Of a stretch of 64,000 bases of DNA, positions 61,576 to 64,000 are shown piece after piece. Position 1 is the stretch's first letter; each line of letters begins with the position of its first letter. The translations under genes and the position numbers were made by a program. The stretch is taken from the NCBI RefSeq assembly GCF_015169395.1, contig NZ_CP063458.1, positions 682,001-746,000 of the forward strand, written 5' to 3'. The notes below the pieces were generated by a model. That model was not told where the DNA came from and made no database searches. It saw only the letters and a program-made list of their open reading frames with translations. This DNA is from Humisphaera borealis. GTDB lineage: Bacteria; Planctomycetota; Phycisphaerae; Tepidisphaerales; Tepidisphaeraceae.

Positions 61576-62499
61576 ATGGCAGTTCGACGTCGTGTTTTTG
61601 CCATCGCGGTTCTGGGCGTTCCAGCATTGCTTGCCGGGGCGGGGTCGGTGGGCGTAGCCCAAGAACAGCCGCCGGCGATTCAGCCCTCTGGTCGCCAGCC
61701 ATCCGCCATCCCTCCGAATGACAGTGAACCGCCGGTTACCCCTTCGTCGCTGCGAAAGCCGATCGTTGTAGCGACACGCCCGACCGCTGCCGAAGTTCGC
61801 GCACAGATGCCCCGCCTGTTCGCCGACTTGGCCAATGCTGACCCTGCGATTCGCGAAAACGCCCGTGTGGGGCTGATGGGCGCATCCCGGATCGATCTGG
61901 GCGCATTTGAGAAGATCGTCCGTGAGAACCTGCCGCTCGTGCCCGCCCAGGCGGCGGTTCTGAAGGAGATTGTCACCCACGCGTATCTCGCCGGCGAGGA
62001 ATACCCCGCGGTCGAGCGGGAGGGATTCCTGGGCGTGCGTCTGCTCGAGGTCAATGTCGTATCCCGGCCCGAGCAGAACGACGGTCAGGCAGGCGATGAC
62101 CCCAACCCGTTCGACCCGCGTCGGCCGCTGACTTCGGGTCCGCCGACGACGGGCGTGCTGATTGTTGAGCGTATGCCCGGCTTTTGTGGAGCGAGATCGC
62201 TCCTGGACGGCGATGTCGTCCTCGGGATCGTCGAGCGCCCGGGTGAGCCGGTGCGAAATCCCTCCGAGATGCGCGAGAAGGTAACCGGGTTTAAGGCCGG
62301 CGAGACGATCCACTTCCAGTTGCTGCGGCAAGGGCAGGTGATCAACGTGCCCGTCACCCTCGACCCACGCCCCGAAGCCGCCGACCCGCTGAACGCAGGC
62401 CTGAACGCCATGCAGAACCTGATCGACGACCGCAAGATGCGGGCGGCGGAGTTTTGGGACAAAGCGTTCGCACCAATGCTTAAGGAAGCCGCGGGGTGA
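61576..62499 (+). CDS. Secreted PDZ-domain protein
   Basis: The ATG at 61576 (307 residues) opens a signal peptide (MAVRRRVFAIAVLGVPALLAGAGSVGVAQ). A frame starting at 61480 overlaps the kinase gene. A Pro-rich linker follows, then a helical region (RPTAAEVRAQMPRLFADLANADPAIRENARVGLMGASR) that resembles a short armadillo/HEAT-like unit. A PDZ domain covers about 180-290: EGFLGVRLLEVNVV, TTGVLIVERMPGFCGARSLLDGDVVLGIVERPGEPV, and GETIHFQLLRQGQVINVPVTLDPRP. PDZ domains bind C-terminal peptides. No protease domain is fused. It may be co-transcribed with the kinase upstream and the S9 peptidase downstream (60-bp gap). Confidence 0.82.
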   Translation: MAVRRRVFAIAVLGVPALLAGAGSVGVAQEQPPAIQPSGRQPSAIPPNDSEPPVTPSSLRKPIVVATRPTAAEVRAQMPRLFADLANADPAIRENARVGLMGASRIDLGAFEKIVRENLPLVPAQAAVLKEIVTHAYLAGEEYPAVEREGFLGVRLLEVNVVSRPEQNDGQAGDDPNPFDPRRPLTSGPPTTGVLIVERMPGFCGARSLLDGDVVLGIVERPGEPVRNPSEMREKVTGFKAGETIHFQLLRQGQVINVPVTLDPRPEAADPLNAGLNAMQNLIDDRKMRAAEFWDKAFAPMLKEAAG

Positions 62500-62559
62500 T
62501 CCTGCCGGACCACGGATGCAGGGTCAAAAGTCCACCAGGCACTACAAAGGAATCCAGCC

Positions 62560-64000
62560 ATGAAATCACGCCTCTTGCTTTCCGCCTGCGCGATTGCCGC
62601 CGCTGCTTTGTCAGGTGCCGCAGCTGAGACGCCCTCGACACAACCCGTCCTGACGCCGGCGTCGAACCTGGTCGTCGATGGCATTCCGCCAATTCCGCAG
62701 GCGATCGCAGACGAGGTGAACCGCTACACCGAGTTCCGATCGGCAGGCCTGGCGTCCTGGCATCCGGTCAAGCGGCAGATGCTCATCCGCACTCGCTTCG
62801 CCGACACGGTGCAGATCCACGAAGTCACTCAGCCACTGGGGATGCGGAAACAGGTCACCTTCTTCCCTGACTCCGTCAGCGACGCCTACTACCCGCCCAT
62901 GCCGGCAGGCGGCGACGCCAACTGGTTTATCCTCGCCAAGGACATCGGTGGATCGGAGTTTGATCAGCTTTTCAAGTACGACTTGACCAGCGGCGATGTG
63001 ACGCTTCTGACCGACGGTAAGAGCCGTAACAGCGGGCCGCGTTTCAGCAAGGACGGCAAAAAGTTCGTCTACACCTCCACCCGCCGCAATCGCAAAGATC
63101 CTGACTTCTACGTTGCCAGCAGCGACGCGCCCGGCGACGCGAAGATGGTCTATCAGGCCGACGCACCCGGCTGGTTCCCGGCTGCGTGGTCTCCCGACGG
63201 ATCGCTTCTGCTGACGGGAAAGTTCTCGTCAGCCAACGAGTCGAGCCTCTGGATCGTCAACCCGGCGACCGGCGAGAAGACCCGGCTCTCGCCCGAAACC
63301 GAAAAGCCCACGCGCTACTCCGGCGGCTACTTCTCCGCCGACGGCAAAGGCGTCTACCTCACCACCGACGCGGGCTCCGAGTTCGAACGCCTCGCCTACA
63401 TCGACATCGCGACGAAGGAAATCGCGTATCTTGCGCCCGACGCCAAGTGGGACGTCGAAGACTTCACCGTCTCCGACGACGGCAAACTGCTGGCGTATAC
63501 GACCAACGAAGACGGCTCGGCCGTTCTACATCTGCTCGACACAGCGACGCGTAAGGAACTGCCGCTGCCGAAACTCCCGCCTGGACAGATTTCCACCCTC
63601 AGCTTCCACGCCAACTCGCAGGATTTGGGCATCGTGCTCAACAGTGCCAAAGCCCCCAGCGATGTGTATTCAGTTGACGTCAAGTCAGGCGTGCTGACGC
63701 GATGGACGCAGAGCGAAACCGCCGGACTCAATACCGACAACTTCCCCGACCCCAGCCTCGTCCGCTGGAAGAGTTTTGACGGTCTGCAGATCAGCGGCTT
63801 TCTCTACAAGCCCGACGCGGCGAAGTTTCCCGGCAAACGGCCGGTCATTATCAACATCCATGGCGGCCCGGAGTCGCAGTTCCGCCCCGGCTTCATGGGT
63901 AGTTACAACTACTATTTCACCAAGCTCGGCTGCGCGGCGATCTTCCCCAACGTCCGTGGCTCCAGCGGTTACGGTAAGACGTTCCTCACGCTCGACAATG
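62560..64000 (+). CDS. S9-family prolyl oligopeptidase-like peptidase, C-terminus beyond window
   Basis: The ATG at 62560 has AAAGGA upstream. 480 residues are seen before the window edge. A signal peptide (MKSRLLLSACAIAAAALSGAAA) is followed by a seven-bladed propeller region with TolB/WD-type blades: FDQLFKYDLTSGDVTLLTDGKSRNSGPRFSKDGKKFVYTS and AWSPDGSLLLTGKFSS. The alpha/beta-hydrolase domain begins at FDGLQISGFLYKPD and continues as RPVIINIHGGPESQFRPGF and NVRGSSGYGKTFL, typical of S9 (dipeptidyl-peptidase/acylaminoacyl-peptidase) enzymes. The catalytic Ser, Asp and His lie beyond the end. Secreted or periplasmic oligopeptide hydrolysis is inferred from the family. Confidence 0.87.
   Translation, partial: MKSRLLLSACAIAAAALSGAAAETPSTQPVLTPASNLVVDGIPPIPQAIADEVNRYTEFRSAGLASWHPVKRQMLIRTRFADTVQIHEVTQPLGMRKQVTFFPDSVSDAYYPPMPAGGDANWFILAKDIGGSEFDQLFKYDLTSGDVTLLTDGKSRNSGPRFSKDGKKFVYTSTRRNRKDPDFYVASSDAPGDAKMVYQADAPGWFPAAWSPDGSLLLTGKFSSANESSLWIVNPATGEKTRLSPETEKPTRYSGGYFSADGKGVYLTTDAGSEFERLAYIDIATKEIAYLAPDAKWDVEDFTVSDDGKLLAYTTNEDGSAVLHLLDTATRKELPLPKLPPGQISTLSFHANSQDLGIVLNSAKAPSDVYSVDVKSGVLTRWTQSETAGLNTDNFPDPSLVRWKSFDGLQISGFLYKPDAAKFPGKRPVIINIHGGPESQFRPGFMGSYNYYFTKLGCAAIFPNVRGSSGYGKTFLTLDN

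Overview
The window looks like chromosomal DNA of a high-GC planctomycete, most likely from the Phycisphaerae/Tepidisphaera-Humisphaera side. This is an inference from several features seen together: proteins starting with an L-E-x-R-x-L/V 'LEPR-XLL'-type motif, PEP-CTERM tails, a pseudopilin of the planctomycete type, delta-60 repeat and Kelch surface proteins, an HYExAFE-family protein, a very large autotransporter-associated-repeat protein, and outer-membrane beta-barrels together with soluble housekeeping enzymes scattered as single genes. No rRNA, tRNA, insertion sequence, phage gene or CRISPR array was found. The one RNA gene I can support is a tmRNA.

Layout. 1-5.4 kb: a secreted Ig-like/delta-60 protein (cut by the window edge), a porin-like barrel and a lipoprotein with a broken M48 protease motif. 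5.4-14.2 kb: a giant membrane pseudokinase fused to an FGE-sulfatase-like domain, a HEAT-repeat protein, a small membrane protein, and a membrane coiled-coil protein with a BRCT-like tail. 14.5-24.6 kb: polA, a secreted protein-arginine deiminase, a small VOC-like protein, coaE, rho with a long disordered RG-rich insert, and an alpha/beta hydrolase. 24.7-31 kb: trpB, an ABC-2 permease, a small membrane protein, tyrS, an ammonium transporter and a hexulose-phosphate-synthase-like enzyme. 31-35.2 kb: a multidomain SGNH hydrolase, a pseudopilin and ssrA. 35.2-41.4 kb, all on the minus strand: a LamG-like protein, a Kelch lipoprotein, a ketosynthase, bioB, three small secreted or membrane proteins and an HYExAFE protein. 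41.5-43 kb: rsmD-ispD, overlapping by 4 nt. 43.2-52.4 kb: a 2811-residue PEP-CTERM repeat protein followed by a small PEP-CTERM protein. 52.5-64 kb: an orphan hydantoinase B, a flavin-dependent halogenase, an RluB-type pseudouridine synthase, a Tat-exported ferritin-like protein, a TPP-dependent 2-oxoacid decarboxylase, an aminoglycoside-phosphotransferase-like kinase, a PDZ protein and an S9 peptidase cut by the window edge.

Most genes are monocistronic and separated by strong hairpins. The clearest co-transcribed sets are rsmD-ispD, bioB-ketosynthase, and possibly the three small genes at 39.8-40.8 kb. The most notable items are the animal/cyanobacterial-type arginine deiminase with an intact D/H/D/C catalytic set, three proteins with degraded or divergent catalytic motifs (pseudokinase, M48-like, FGE-like), and the alternating A-B-A-B-A-B-A architecture of the giant surface protein, whose leader may fold into a compact RNA.
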